Notes under the pieces: model-generated | Databases searched by the model: none | What the model saw: only the letters and a program-made list of their open reading frames with translations | What the model was told of the DNA's origin: nothing | Made by a program: the position numbers and the translations under genes | Part shown: positions 34,450 through 43,419 of the stretch, piece by piece | Layout: the number at the start of each line of letters is the position of its first letter | How positions within the stretch are numbered: position 1 is the stretch's first letter | Origin: Bradyrhizobium sp. WBAH42 | GTDB lineage: Bacteria > Pseudomonadota > Alphaproteobacteria > Rhizobiales > Xanthobacteraceae | DNA length: 64,000 bases | Assembly (NCBI RefSeq): GCF_024585265.1 | Contig: NZ_CP036533.1 | Coordinates: 4,287,001-4,351,000 of the forward strand | Direction: 5' to 3'

Positions 34450-34848
34450 TCAGCCACGCAATCGTTTTGCGCGTACCCAGGCCTGCCGTAGATATCGCTT
34501 TCGGGCTTTAGGGGCATCAACTTTGACGCCCCAAACCCTCACCACTTGCTTTGAACAGCCAGAAAGCTCCGCGATCTCTTTGTAACTCGCGAGGCCGTTC
34601 CTGAGCATGTAAAGCGCAGCGGACTTCGTAGCGTCCCAATCCGGCCTGCGCGTTTTCACCAATAGCCCATGGAGAATATCCGACTGGATAAGAAACCAGC
34701 CTTGTGGCGGGAATTCAAAAGGCGAGAAGCAATCAAAGCCACAGAGAGGTGCGGCTCCTGCCGCCCAAAGTAACGCTAACACACTGATCGTGCACGCCAA
34801 AGCGCTATTGACGGCCAACACCATGAGCCAATCCGCAGGGAACATCAT
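34450..34848 (-). CDS. Helix-turn-helix domain protein with membrane-like N-terminus
   Basis: About 132 residues if started at ATG 34848. The C-terminal 80 residues are convincing: ILHGLLVKTRRPDWDATKSA then an HTH, YKEIAELSGCSKQVVRVWGV, and a basic tail. The N-terminal part (MVLAVNSALACTISVLALLW) could be a transmembrane segment or a mistaken start; the frame is open to 35193, but that upstream part looks non-coding. Likely DNA-binding; partner and targets unknown. Confidence 0.5.
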   Translation of the reverse strand: MMFPADWLMVLAVNSALACTISVLALLWAAGAAPLCGFDCFSPFEFPPQGWFLIQSDILHGLLVKTRRPDWDATKSAALYMLRNGLASYKEIAELSGCSKQVVRVWGVKVDAPKARKRYLRQAWVRAKRLRG

Positions 34849-34972
34849 TTCGCACTCGCAAAACGAAGTGCTAATTCTCGACCCAGAGCCTGCTTCCAGG
34901 CAGAGGCTGCCTTTGCCAGCCGGCATGATTCTGTTCGGGCCACCTTCAGCGTTCGCCAGAACGGGAAAGTTG

Positions 34973-35092
34973 TCACCGGCGACCTCGGCCGCTTGGCCAC
35001 AGGATGATGACGCCGATGACGATCGGAGCCAGCCCAAAAGCCAAGGCCACCCAGAACATGGGTTCTTGGACGATGTAGAAGATCTCGAGCAT
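34973..35092 (-). CDS. Possible 39-residue single-pass membrane protein
   Basis: A short frame encoding MLEIFYIVQEPMFWVALAFG followed by LAPIVIGVIILWPSGRGRR: one hydrophobic helix with a basic C-terminal end, a typical small membrane protein. The ATG at 35092 lacks a clear ribosome site, so expression is uncertain. It overlaps only non-coding sequence. Confidence 0.4.
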   Translation of the reverse strand: MLEIFYIVQEPMFWVALAFGLAPIVIGVIILWPSGRGRR

Positions 35093-35178
35093 GCGTAAGC
35101 ATAGCTGCGCCTGAACACGTGGTCACGACGTGTCGGTTGGCGCCGCGACCTTCGTGGTCCTTCGATCTGCATGCGGAA

Positions 35179-35208
35179 AAACCCCGCCTCCAAGAGGAAG
35201 CGGGGTTT
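35179..35208. terminator. Strong GC-rich hairpin
   Basis: AAACCCCGC (35179-35187) pairs with GCGGGGTTT (35200-35208) around a 12-nt loop. The A-run on one side and T-run on the other fit a bidirectional intrinsic terminator. Confidence 0.6.
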
Positions 35209-35375
35209 AAGTTAGAGGAAGGTACTTGCTTGGCCAGCGCGTACCCCCGCGCCAACGCTACCATAGGGTATGCATCAACTGCCAGTTTGACAGCGAAAGC
35301 CTGTCAGTGCCCACTGCTCGGGATGCGCACACAAAGGCCGCGCCCTTCATTCGTCTTGTCCATTGCCATAGCCCG

Positions 35376-35824
35376 TCAGGGGCGGCGCACTTCGAAGTAT
35401 GTTTTGCAGCCGCGCTCGAAGCCTGCCCCTTCATAGAAGCGCAAGGTTGTTTCACGCTTCGAACCTGTCGCCAAATGAACCTTATAGCAATCAGCACGCG
35501 CGGCGAGATCAAGAGCGTGCGCAAGAACCTGTCGACCCAGCCCAAGCTTTCGGTATGCTGCGTGGGTGACCACATTTTCAATCACCCATACGGTCTACCG
35601 CCGCGAGACAGGTTCGGCACAATGGCGAGAGTGCACGAAGAGGCGAGCAGATCTGCTGTTTGCGCGACAATCACGGTCATGAAGCTGGAAGCAATCAGGG
35701 TCGTCCAAACGCGCTCGGCTGTTGCCGCCTCCGGTTGAGCCTCATGCGGATGAAGGTGCTGATAAAGTTTCAATACCGCAGGTAGATCGCATTGCGTGGC
35801 GGCACGGATAATGATTTCGTTCAT
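35376..35824 (-). pseudogene. GNAT acetyltransferase broken by a one-base frameshift
   Basis: The first part (35824-35582, MNEIIIRAATQCDLPAVLKL to GGRPYG) and second part (35585-35376, IENVVTHAAYRKLGLGRQVL to FERGCKTYFEVRRP) together make one normal GNAT of about 149 residues; the acetyl-CoA loop RKLGLGRQ is in the second part. They join at TATGGGTGATT, where TATGGGGTGATT would restore the frame (PYG-V-IENVV). One G in a homopolymer is therefore missing: a recent inactivation, a sequencing error, or slippage-tolerant expression. Confidence 0.8.
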
Positions 35825-35869
35825 TCAATGACCACACAGGCAGGAGTTTGCCGCCGCAGAACGAGGCGC

Positions 35870-36670
35870 TCACTGAGTCCGCGCGTTAACCCCGCTATTG
35901 AGGAGGTGAAGGGCCTCTTCATGAAGTCCGGCAGTTGCTGAAGCTAAGACTGGGCCACCCTCCTCGGCCCTTTCCCCGTCAATCCGCGTCACCACTCCGC
36001 CCGCCTTTTCGATGATCGGGATCAACGCGACGATATCGTAAGATTGGAGCGAAGGTTCGACTGCGAGGTCAATACGGCCAGCAGCGACCATCGCAAAGGC
36101 ATAGCATTCGCCACCGTAGCGAGTCATCCGAACCGAGGCGGCAAGGCGCTCGAAGCCCTGCTTGAGCTCACCTTGATAACGCTCAGGCGAATTCGTATGC
36201 AGGATGGCCCGCGAAAGCGTGCCGACGTCTCGGGTGGACAGTCGCTGGCGCTTACCTGCATATTCGCACCAGGCTCCATCGGACGAGGCCCAGAAACGCT
36301 CACGCGTGAAGGGCTGGCTCATCATTCCCAGTTCGGCTCGGCCATGTACGGTGAGCCCGATCAGCGTGCCCCAGACAGGAAGGCCGCAGATGAAGGGACG
36401 CGTCCCATCTACAGGATCCAAGACCCAGCGGCAAGATCCGCTTCCGGTTAGACCAAGCTCTTCGCCCAGAATAGCATGGTCAGGATATTCGGCTTCGATC
36501 GCTGCTCGAATCGCAATCTCGGCTTGCCGGTCGGCGTCGGTCACCGGGTCGAAGTAACCCGCCCCCGTTTTGGAATCGACGGCAAGGTCGGTTCGAAAGC
36601 GTGGCAAGGTTTCGCGATCGGCGATATCTGCTAACCGATGAAGAAAATCGGCGCCCGGCAGTTTCGGCAT
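35870..36670 (-). CDS. Inositol-monophosphatase-family phosphatase, histidinol-phosphatase-like
   Basis: About 266 residues from ATG 36670, with GGAG 7 nt upstream. Metal-site motifs are complete: PVTDADRQAE, GEELG, WVLDPVDGTRPF and SYDIVALIPIIEKAGG. The WVLDPVDGTRPFICG form is typical of HisN-type histidinol-phosphatases in alphaproteobacteria, which complete histidine synthesis, although related enzymes act on inositol or nucleotide phosphates. No his genes are nearby. Confidence 0.87.
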   Translation of the reverse strand: MPKLPGADFLHRLADIADRETLPRFRTDLAVDSKTGAGYFDPVTDADRQAEIAIRAAIEAEYPDHAILGEELGLTGSGSCRWVLDPVDGTRPFICGLPVWGTLIGLTVHGRAELGMMSQPFTRERFWASSDGAWCEYAGKRQRLSTRDVGTLSRAILHTNSPERYQGELKQGFERLAASVRMTRYGGECYAFAMVAAGRIDLAVEPSLQSYDIVALIPIIEKAGGVVTRIDGERAEEGGPVLASATAGLHEEALHLLNSGVNARTQ

Positions 36671-36868
36671 AAAGTATCTCCAATCGTGCACACTCGCTGC
36701 CGTTGTATACGGACAACTGTCGAATTACATCCTAAACTTGCATAATGATCCCGCTGTGATCATGAAGGTCGCCGCCGACACGCCGCTAGAGCGAGACCAA
36801 AGAATGGACCGCGTCAGGGCTGGTTGCGAGGTCAACATAACGAGGCGGTCGCCCGACTTGGCGGAATC

Positions 36869-37975
36869 TCACCAGTTCGCGGCGACCAGAACGCGATCGA
36901 GGAGGAAGGCGAGCCCAGCGACCAGCACGAGCGCGGAGAGCGCCGTCACCGCCCGCCGCTCCCACGCGGCGCGCCGAAACCAGAGTAGGACCGGCAGGAA
37001 AGCGGCGATCACCGCTACTTGGCCCGCTTCAACGCCGAGGTTGAACGACACGAGCGCGCCGGCCAGGGCGCCCGGGGGCAGATCGAGATCGAGCAACGCG
37101 CCGGCAAAGCCGAAGCCATGCACGAGGCCAAACGCGAAACCCACGGCCCAGCGCCACGACGCCGTGCGTCTGAGGAAAATGTTTTCGGCCGCGACGTAAA
37201 CGATCGACAGCGCGATCACCGGCTCGACGATCCAACTAGGCGGCGACGCCGCGCCGAGTACCGCCACGGCCAAGGTGATGCTGTGCGCCGCCGTGAAGGC
37301 GGTGATGACGGCGAACAAGGATCCGATTCCTCCGCCGCCCAGGACGAGGGCCAGCACGAACAGGAGGTGATCAACTCCCGTCAGGATGTGCTCGATGCCG
37401 AGCCGAAAGAAGGCGAAGACGCCGCTCCCGGCAGTAACCTCGGGCGCCGGGCTCCCGCTCGATGCTGCGACAGCGAGGCGAGCCTCGCGCCGGTCGCGTT
37501 CGAGGGTGTATTGCTGCACGCTCCCCAAGGCTTCGACACGGACAAGCGTGTGGTAGTCGTTGCCGAGCGCGTCGGACAGGTCGTCGCGCAGCAAAAGTTC
37601 GTGCGGCGGACCGGGGCAGGCGTAATCGACGATTACCACGGCGTTGGCGCGGTCTGGCGTGGGCGGCGTGACCGTCCCGGGCACCGGCTCGCACTTCACC
37701 CCGTTTGCGGAAATCGAGACTTTGCGCGCGACCAAATCGGCCAGCGTGGCGTAGCTTTCACGGCGCTGCGGCCATACGCCGGTGGCCGTCTCGGCGACGG
37801 CCGCCGCGAGCGCGTCGGGACCGAGCGTGAGGCTGTATCGGACAGTTCCGCCGGACAGGCTCACCGTGGCATAGCCCATCGATCCGGCGACGTGTCCGTG
37901 CGCTGTTCCGAGCAACAGCAGCAGGGCAAGAGCGGCCCACGGCGTCGCCCGATGGGGAGAGGCGGGCGGCGTCAT
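36869..37975 (-). CDS. HupE/UreJ-like membrane protein
   Basis: Protein of 368 residues from ATG 37975, overlapping the DUF4340 stop (ATGA). A signal peptide (AALALLLLLGTAHGHVAG) and a soluble periplasmic domain (to about 190) precede six or seven transmembrane helices with GIEHILTGVDHLLFVLAL and FAFGLVHGFGFAG, the His-rich motifs of the HupE/UreJ_2 family. Family members are linked to metal (often nickel) transport. It ends the six-gene operon begun at 42664; its role with a Gld-type ABC system is unexplained. Confidence 0.87.
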   Translation of the reverse strand: MTPPASPHRATPWAALALLLLLGTAHGHVAGSMGYATVSLSGGTVRYSLTLGPDALAAAVAETATGVWPQRRESYATLADLVARKVSISANGVKCEPVPGTVTPPTPDRANAVVIVDYACPGPPHELLLRDDLSDALGNDYHTLVRVEALGSVQQYTLERDRREARLAVAASSGSPAPEVTAGSGVFAFFRLGIEHILTGVDHLLFVLALVLGGGGIGSLFAVITAFTAAHSITLAVAVLGAASPPSWIVEPVIALSIVYVAAENIFLRRTASWRWAVGFAFGLVHGFGFAGALLDLDLPPGALAGALVSFNLGVEAGQVAVIAAFLPVLLWFRRAAWERRAVTALSALVLVAGLAFLLDRVLVAANW

Positions 37976-38514
37976 CGCGCTTCCGCTCCAGTCATGACCT
38001 CGGCCCATTCGCCGCCGACGAAGCGGGACATCAGGTAGAGCCGCGGATTGCCATCGATGCGCATGTACTGGAGGTACCCCTCGGGGTTGAACTCACCGAA
38101 GCTGGCGGCAAGCACCAGATCGCCGTCCCTTCCGTAGAGCTTCACGGAGAGCCGCGGCGGGTCGAGGCCGAATGGCGCCGGATCGCTCCCCACGAGCCCT
38201 GCCGCCTCGATCTCGCGGACCGGCCCGGAATTGTGCATGATTTGAACGGCCTTGCTGACCTGAAGCCCTGCGGCGCCGATGTTGACGCCATCAGGCGTCA
38301 CCCACTCAGTCTCGCCCGCACGGAGCAGGGTAACGCGCCGCGTGCCGCGGCTCAACTCCACCCGCTTGACCTCTTCGGGCACGCGCTTGAGCAAGCCCTT
38401 AGCCTCGAACCGAACGAGCTGGCGCTGCACCGGCATAGCGCCGCTCACCACCATCGCCGCGAGGTAGAGCAGCGCGAGCGCCGCGAGGACGGGATGCAGG
38501 ACGTGCCGCCTCAT
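37972..38514 (-). CDS. DUF4340-like protein
   Basis: About 180 residues from ATG 38514, overlapping the GldG-like stop by 4 nt. One N-terminal transmembrane helix (VLAALALLYLAAMVVSG) and a beta-rich exterior domain (RRVTLLRAGETEWVTPDGVN; PFGLDPPRLSVKLYGRDGDL) fit the DUF4340 family that commonly follows GldG-like genes. Predicted accessory subunit anchored in the inner membrane. Confidence 0.78.
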   Translation of the reverse strand: MRRHVLHPVLAALALLYLAAMVVSGAMPVQRQLVRFEAKGLLKRVPEEVKRVELSRGTRRVTLLRAGETEWVTPDGVNIGAAGLQVSKAVQIMHNSGPVREIEAAGLVGSDPAPFGLDPPRLSVKLYGRDGDLVLAASFGEFNPEGYLQYMRIDGNPRLYLMSRFVGGEWAEVMTGAEAR

Positions 38515-40046
38515 CGCCACCGCCACCAAACAACGAAGCCGAGCGCGATCACCAGCAGCGGCATTGCAACCACGACCATGAAGAACACCGCGTTCGACTG
38601 CCGCCCGGTCAACGCGATCAGCGGAGGCACGGGGACGCGCGCGGCGACGGCAGTCGTGCGCTCCTCACGTGCCAGCCACCGGGCTACCGAGAGCAGAAGG
38701 TCGCTATTCGCCATATAGGGAAAGAACGAGTTGCTGGCGAAATCGCTGTCGCCGACGACGATGGCGCGCATGGGTTCGGCGTCGCGGTCTAGGCGCCCTT
38801 CTACGGCGACGCCCAACACGCGCGCGCCGGAGACCGGAGGGGAGGCCGCGTCCTTCTCACCGGTCGAGTCAGGCTCCACTTTGTGCGACGCCACCGGCTT
38901 CACCGGGCGCGTGTAGCTGTCGCGGCTGCTGAGCAGCAGCGGGGTGACGCGGAGGTCGCTCGCCGGTGGCAACAGCGTGATCGAACGGACGCCGGGATAG
39001 AAGGTGAGCGAGACCGAGCGCGTAACCGGATGGGGGTCGTACCCCGTGACCGCCACGATCTCGGGGTTGGTCGAGTAGTGGCTCAACGGATCGACGACGA
39101 CATCCTGCTCCGGGCGGACGCCGAGCTCGGCCACAAGCCGGGCGAGCCCGGGTTCGAGCACGAAACCCAGGTCCAGCAGGAGAAGGGCCGACCCACCGCG
39201 CCGCAGATAGGCGCGCAAGGCCGCGCTCTCAGCCGGCAGGAACGTGGTCCGCGGATTGGCTGCGATGAGGAGCGTGCAGGCGGCAGGCACGTCGCCCTCG
39301 GTGGCGAGGATGAGCTTCCGCGCTTCATAACCCTGCGCTTCGAGCGCACGGCGCAGGCGCCCCGCGCCGTGGCCCGGCATCTCCACCACCTGCGAGCTGG
39401 CGTCGTCGTGGCTGTGGCCAGCGCCACTTTCCAGGTGCGTGTGATACTCGAAATTGTCCATCGGCAGCTCGCCGTGGCCCTCGAGGAAGCAGGCCGTAAT
39501 TGCGCGCCCGCGCAATGCGCGCTGGATACCGATGGCGATCTCCGTCTCGTCCGTGCCTTGCACCAGCACCCGACGTCCCTCCGCCTCCACGACCGCGGCA
39601 TTGTAGATCTGGATTGCCTTCTCGCGCGCCAGTCTCGGGTCCCGGTCTGGATCGACCGCGACGACTTTGAGCAGCGGGTTGCGCCGGGCCATGATCGCAA
39701 GGAGGTCGCGCGCGCGCCGCCCGGCGGGATCCTGCGAGCGATAAAAGTAGGTGACGGTTACCTCGCGGGAGACCTCGTCAATCGCCCGCATCGCCGCCCC
39801 TGAGGGCGTATAGACCTTCTCGCGAGTCAGGTCGAAATGCACGTCATGCAGATGCAGCGCGACATTGGCCAGCACCGCGGCGCCGAACGCGATGAGGATG
39901 ACTCCGGCCGAATAGGCCCGCCCCCGCCAGCCCGCGAGCCCGGTCTGCAGCGGCAGCCTCAGCCCGGTCGCGAACAGCACCAGGACGGCGGCGAGCCAGC
40001 CACCAGCCCAGAGCAACGCGTTCCAGTCGAGCTCCGGGTGCTCCAT
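38511..40046 (-). CDS. GldG-like ABC transporter auxiliary protein
   Basis: Protein of 511 residues with two N-terminal and one C-terminal transmembrane helices flanking a large soluble domain (FDLTREKVYTPSGAAMRAID; FLEGHGELPMDN; LLLLDLGFVLEPGLARLVAE). This is the ABC_transp_aux / GldG architecture. A His/Asp-rich loop (YHTHLESGAGHSHDD) is unusual and could bind a metal. It lies 4 bp after the permease gene. In gliding bacteria GldAFG is a motility ABC system; in proteobacteria similar sets have unknown cargo. Confidence 0.9.
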   Translation of the reverse strand: MEHPELDWNALLWAGGWLAAVLVLFATGLRLPLQTGLAGWRGRAYSAGVILIAFGAAVLANVALHLHDVHFDLTREKVYTPSGAAMRAIDEVSREVTVTYFYRSQDPAGRRARDLLAIMARRNPLLKVVAVDPDRDPRLAREKAIQIYNAAVVEAEGRRVLVQGTDETEIAIGIQRALRGRAITACFLEGHGELPMDNFEYHTHLESGAGHSHDDASSQVVEMPGHGAGRLRRALEAQGYEARKLILATEGDVPAACTLLIAANPRTTFLPAESAALRAYLRRGGSALLLLDLGFVLEPGLARLVAELGVRPEQDVVVDPLSHYSTNPEIVAVTGYDPHPVTRSVSLTFYPGVRSITLLPPASDLRVTPLLLSSRDSYTRPVKPVASHKVEPDSTGEKDAASPPVSGARVLGVAVEGRLDRDAEPMRAIVVGDSDFASNSFFPYMANSDLLLSVARWLAREERTTAVAARVPVPPLIALTGRQSNAVFFMVVVAMPLLVIALGFVVWWRWR

Positions 40047-40050
40047 GGCG

Positions 40051-40752
40051 TCAGCGCCGGGCCAGCCCGCGCACGGCGAGGAACAGCCCGAGCAGGGTCA
40101 CCGCGAGGAAGAAGCCGAAATCCGAAGCGTACATGGCGCCGAGGGCGAAAGGCTGGAAGCGCGCCAGCAGCGACAGCCCGAGCACCCAATTGTCGATCGG
40201 CGACGGCAGCAACGCGGCCCAGGCGTCAATCGCCCACAGCATCCCGAACACGCCGAGCGAAACGACCGCGGCCACGACCTGGTTGGCGGTGAGCGCGGAA
40301 ACGGCAAGACCGATCGAGACTAGGGCGCCGGCGAGCAAGGTGAGGCCGAGGTAGCCGCTGTAGATCGGGCCCCAATCGGGAGTGCTGAACCGCGCCAATA
40401 TCAATGAATACACCAAAGTGAGCGCGACCATCGCGAGCAGCATGCCCATCGAGGCTGCGAACTTGGCGAGCACGATGTCGCCTTCGCGCACCGGTGCCGT
40501 CAGCAGCAGCTCGAGGGTGCCACCCCGGCGTTCCTCCGCGAACTGCCGCATGGTCACGAGCGGCACGAACAGGACGAGCTGCACTGCCGCCTGAAAGAAG
40601 ACGTTCACCAGCGTCGCCTGCTTTGTGGCGATGAGCGTGACGGCGAAGCCGTAGCCGTTGAGCACAAGGAAAACGGCGATGACGGCGTAAGCAATCGGCG
40701 AGACGAACAGCGCGCGCAACTCCTTGGCAACCAGGGCGACAAACGCCGTCAT
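40051..40752 (-). CDS. ABC transporter permease, GldF-like
   Basis: Integral membrane protein of 233 residues with six predicted helices, starting MTAFVALVAKELRALFVSPI, the typical opening of ABC-2 type permeases with the EERRGGTLELLLTAPVRE motif. ATG 40752 overlaps the ATPase stop (ATGA); the frame is open upstream to 40845, but that part lies in the ATPase gene. Confidence 0.9.
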   Translation of the reverse strand: MTAFVALVAKELRALFVSPIAYAVIAVFLVLNGYGFAVTLIATKQATLVNVFFQAAVQLVLFVPLVTMRQFAEERRGGTLELLLTAPVREGDIVLAKFAASMGMLLAMVALTLVYSLILARFSTPDWGPIYSGYLGLTLLAGALVSIGLAVSALTANQVVAAVVSLGVFGMLWAIDAWAALLPSPIDNWVLGLSLLARFQPFALGAMYASDFGFFLAVTLLGLFLAVRGLARR

Positions 40753-41789
40753 TGGAGCGCTCGGCTCGCCGTTAGCCGGAGGAATAGCTCCTCCAGGTCT
40801 GAAGCCGTCTCGACCGTCTCGACGCTGGCGATGCCGGCGAGGCAAAGGGTCGCGGCCACGTGCGGCGCGGCGCCGGGCTCCGACACCTCCACCCGCCAGC
40901 CGGCCAAGCCCCCATCAGACTGCTGCTCGCGGGTCACGCTGTCGATCCCCGCCAGGCCCGACAAGGCCGCCGCGACCTCGTCCGCCCGATCCGCCCGGGC
41001 GCGGACCCGGAGCGAGGCGCCGCGCCTGGCGCCGGCCAGATGGTGAACGGTGAGCAGCCGCCCATCGAGCAGAATAGCAACCCGATCGGCGACGCGTTCC
41101 ATCTCGGCTAGGACGTGCGAGGTTACAAGGACCGCGCTGTCGCGAGCCAGCGTCCGCAGCAGACCGCGCAGCTCGATGACCTGACGCGGGTCAAGGCCGT
41201 TGGTCGGCTCGTCGAGCACCAACAACTTGGGTTCGTTCAGCACGGCCTGGGCGATTGAGACGCGCTGCCGATAGCCGCGCGACAGCCGGCCAATCACGGC
41301 GTCGCCGACCGGCTCGAGCGCGAGCCGCGCACGGGCGGTCTCGATGCGTCGGCGCAACGCACCTCCCTGCAAGCCCCGCAACCGGCCCATGAAGTGGAGA
41401 AATTCGTCCACCCGCATATGGCCGTAGAGCGGGGCGTTCTCCGGCACGTAGCCGATCCGCGCGCGCGCCTGGTGTCCGTCGCGGACCACGTCGAAGCCGT
41501 CGATGCGGACGGTCCCTTCGCTCGGCCGCAGATAACCGGTGATGACGCGCAAGATGGTGGTCTTACCCGAGCCGTTGGGACCAAGCAGGCCCACTACTTC
41601 TCGCTCGTTCACCTCGAACGAGACGCCGTCCACTGCCTGGCGGCGGCCATAACGTTTGCCCAGCCGTTCGACAGAGGCGACGGCGATGCCGTGCCGCGAG
41701 CTTTCAGCCGGCGCGATGCCGCGCCCCGCCGGGGCTCGGCCCGGTTGATCGGTCAGGCGCAGGTCCAGTGGCGGCGTCGAGCCGGTCAA
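40749..41789 (-). CDS. ABC transporter ATP-binding protein, GldA/CcmA-like
   Basis: ATPase of about 346 residues: Walker A GPNGSGKT, signature LSRGYRQRVSIAQA, Walker B LLVLDEPTNGLD and H-loop TSHVLAE, followed by a C-terminal regulatory tail. The signature has R and Y instead of the usual LSGGQ, common in this drug/export-type subfamily. I propose TTG 41789, overlapping the MBL stop by 4 nt (TTGA), because the frame upstream runs through the MBL gene. Motor of the GldF-like permease. Confidence 0.88.
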   Translation of the reverse strand: MTGSTPPLDLRLTDQPGRAPAGRGIAPAESSRHGIAVASVERLGKRYGRRQAVDGVSFEVNEREVVGLLGPNGSGKTTILRVITGYLRPSEGTVRIDGFDVVRDGHQARARIGYVPENAPLYGHMRVDEFLHFMGRLRGLQGGALRRRIETARARLALEPVGDAVIGRLSRGYRQRVSIAQAVLNEPKLLVLDEPTNGLDPRQVIELRGLLRTLARDSAVLVTSHVLAEMERVADRVAILLDGRLLTVHHLAGARRGASLRVRARADRADEVAAALSGLAGIDSVTREQQSDGGLAGWRVEVSEPGAAPHVAATLCLAGIASVETVETASDLEELFLRLTASRALQ

Positions 41790-42664
41790 TCGTAGAATTC
41801 CGGCGCCTTCTTCATCGCCTTGAACGCGTCTGGGTCGTGGGCAGTGAAGAAATTCGCCTTCTGCGTCGCCATCTCCCGCCTGATCCACTCGAAGGCCGAG
41901 TAGAATCCCGCTGTCGAATAGACCAACGGGGTGCTCGGCGGTATGTTCTGCTCGACGTTCTCCCGGAAATAGACGTTGTCCCCGGTGAGGATGGTGAGGC
42001 CGGTGTTCTTCAGCCGCACCGTCATCATTTGGCTGCCGGGCGTGTGGGCAACCCACCGCTTCACGACGAGCGTGCCATCTCCAAACAGGTCCTGATCGCC
42101 TTCGAGCTGCAACATCTTCACCGCGTTTGCGCTAGGTGTCATGTTTCCGCGCAGCGGCAGGACGTCGCCGAGAACGTAATTGGAGCCGGTGCCGGGCTCC
42201 GGCCAAAAGAAGTTCTGAAGCTCGCTCTTTTGCACGACGAGCGTCGACTTCGGGAACTTGGCCACGTTGCCGCCGTGGTCGAGGTGGAGGTGGCTCACCA
42301 CGACGTAGGTGATATCGTCGGGCGTAAGATCGATTTTCTTCAGCTGCGTATCGATCGCGACATCTGGCGTGTTGACCGGCTTCAACCCGGTGAACGCGGC
42401 ACCCCAGTAGCCTGGGTCGGTGATAATCTTATCGTTGTTGCCCGTATCGAAGAGAACATTCCCTTTCGGATGTTTGATCACGTAAAAACCGACGGGAACC
42501 TGGATCGCCGGCTCCATGGGTGCGCCGTTCACCAAAAACCCTTTGCCGAGAGTCAACGCGCCGGAGCTGAACGCGTAGAGCTTAAGGTCTTGCGCGCTTA
42601 GTGCCGTACTCGACAATACGCTCCCGAGAAGAGCGACCATTGCCGTCAAATATTTGCGGGTCAT
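41786..42664 (-). CDS. Exported MBL-fold hydrolase, N-acyl-homoserine-lactonase-like
   Basis: Protein of 292 residues with a signal peptide (AMVALLGSVLSSTALSA). The metal motif HLHLDHGG (125-132) and later HTPGSQ and GDNVYF match the lactonase branch of the metallo-beta-lactamase superfamily. The predicted site is periplasmic. It is the first gene of the GldAFG-like operon and is coupled to the ATPase. It could degrade quorum signals or another lactone; alternatively it may serve the transporter's cargo. Confidence 0.85.
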   Translation of the reverse strand: MTRKYLTAMVALLGSVLSSTALSAQDLKLYAFSSGALTLGKGFLVNGAPMEPAIQVPVGFYVIKHPKGNVLFDTGNNDKIITDPGYWGAAFTGLKPVNTPDVAIDTQLKKIDLTPDDITYVVVSHLHLDHGGNVAKFPKSTLVVQKSELQNFFWPEPGTGSNYVLGDVLPLRGNMTPSANAVKMLQLEGDQDLFGDGTLVVKRWVAHTPGSQMMTVRLKNTGLTILTGDNVYFRENVEQNIPPSTPLVYSTAGFYSAFEWIRREMATQKANFFTAHDPDAFKAMKKAPEFYD

Positions 42665-43419
42665 TCTTTGCCTCCCTCGTCGCGAATTTTGTTATGTTTC
42701 GCTTCTGTGCAAAGCCGCAGAGGCGCCGGCAGGATGCACTTAAGTTCATCACGCCGCAGTAGACCTGTCAATAATTCTGGACGGAGGCTCGGTTCACCCG
42801 ACGTACTTCGGGGCCGGTGGTCAGGACTGGCCGAGCTCGTTGCGTGAGTGGATGGCTTGGGGGGTAGGGGCATTCCTGCTGAATCCAGTAACCGCAGCTC
42901 TATCCTCGCCTTCAACGAAGCGTCCCCTCCCTAGGTCAATCCACAGGGAACGTCACTTCGCACGCGCAAAACCAGTGCTCATTTCGACCAGCGCCCAAGT
43001 TGCGGACCCAGCGCACCGCCGTCGCCGAAACCAAGGGCAGGAGGCGCGTCTTGCGCTCGCGGACGACCTCGGCGAGCGCGACCGCCAGCTTGCGGACCTG
43101 CAGCAGATGCTCGCCCCAACAATGCGAAGCTTGCCGAAGCGCAGAAGGTCCAGGCGGAGATTATGCGCAGGGAACGCGAGCTTGAGGACTCAGTCGGCGC
43201 TGCGATACCTCCGGAAAAGATCGCTACGGGCGCGACCTCGCGACATGCTCCATCGACAAGGAAAGCGTGAACGGCTGGCCGGTACGAAGGACAAGCCATG
43301 GCCTTTCGAATGGCGGCCAAGAGGGCTGGCAACACGCGACAATTATAGTAGCGTTGTTGCAAGAAGAAGCGAACGGTGGCTGAAGCCGTCCGCAACAAAT
43401 AGAACAGGGAGGACTTTCG
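42665..43419. other. Intergenic region with gene remnant and Liv promoter
   Basis: Apart from the DUF2130-like remnant near 43010-43200, no gene is supported. The promoter of the Liv-type operon must lie here; GGGAGG ahead of 43420 is its ribosome site. Confidence 0.4.
43010..43200 (+). pseudogene. Frameshifted DUF2130-like gene fragment
   Basis: Reading successive frames gives AVAETKG, then QEARLALADDLGERDRQLAD, then LQQML and, after a shift near 43120, NAKLAEAQKVQAEIMRRERE followed by LED. This is the charged coiled-coil of DUF2130-type proteins, in which AKLAEAQKAQAEVMRKEREL-like sequence is characteristic. At least two frameshifts and missing ends show a decayed fragment. Assignment rests on recalled family pattern, so moderate only. 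Confidence 0.45.

Noticed and set aside
35100..35280. Possible tRNA or small RNA around the strong hairpin
   Set aside because: No cloverleaf or CCA-type end; a terminator explains the hairpin.
37019..38038. 339-residue plus-strand frame
   Set aside because: Shadow of the HupE/UreJ-like gene, which has clear helices and motifs.
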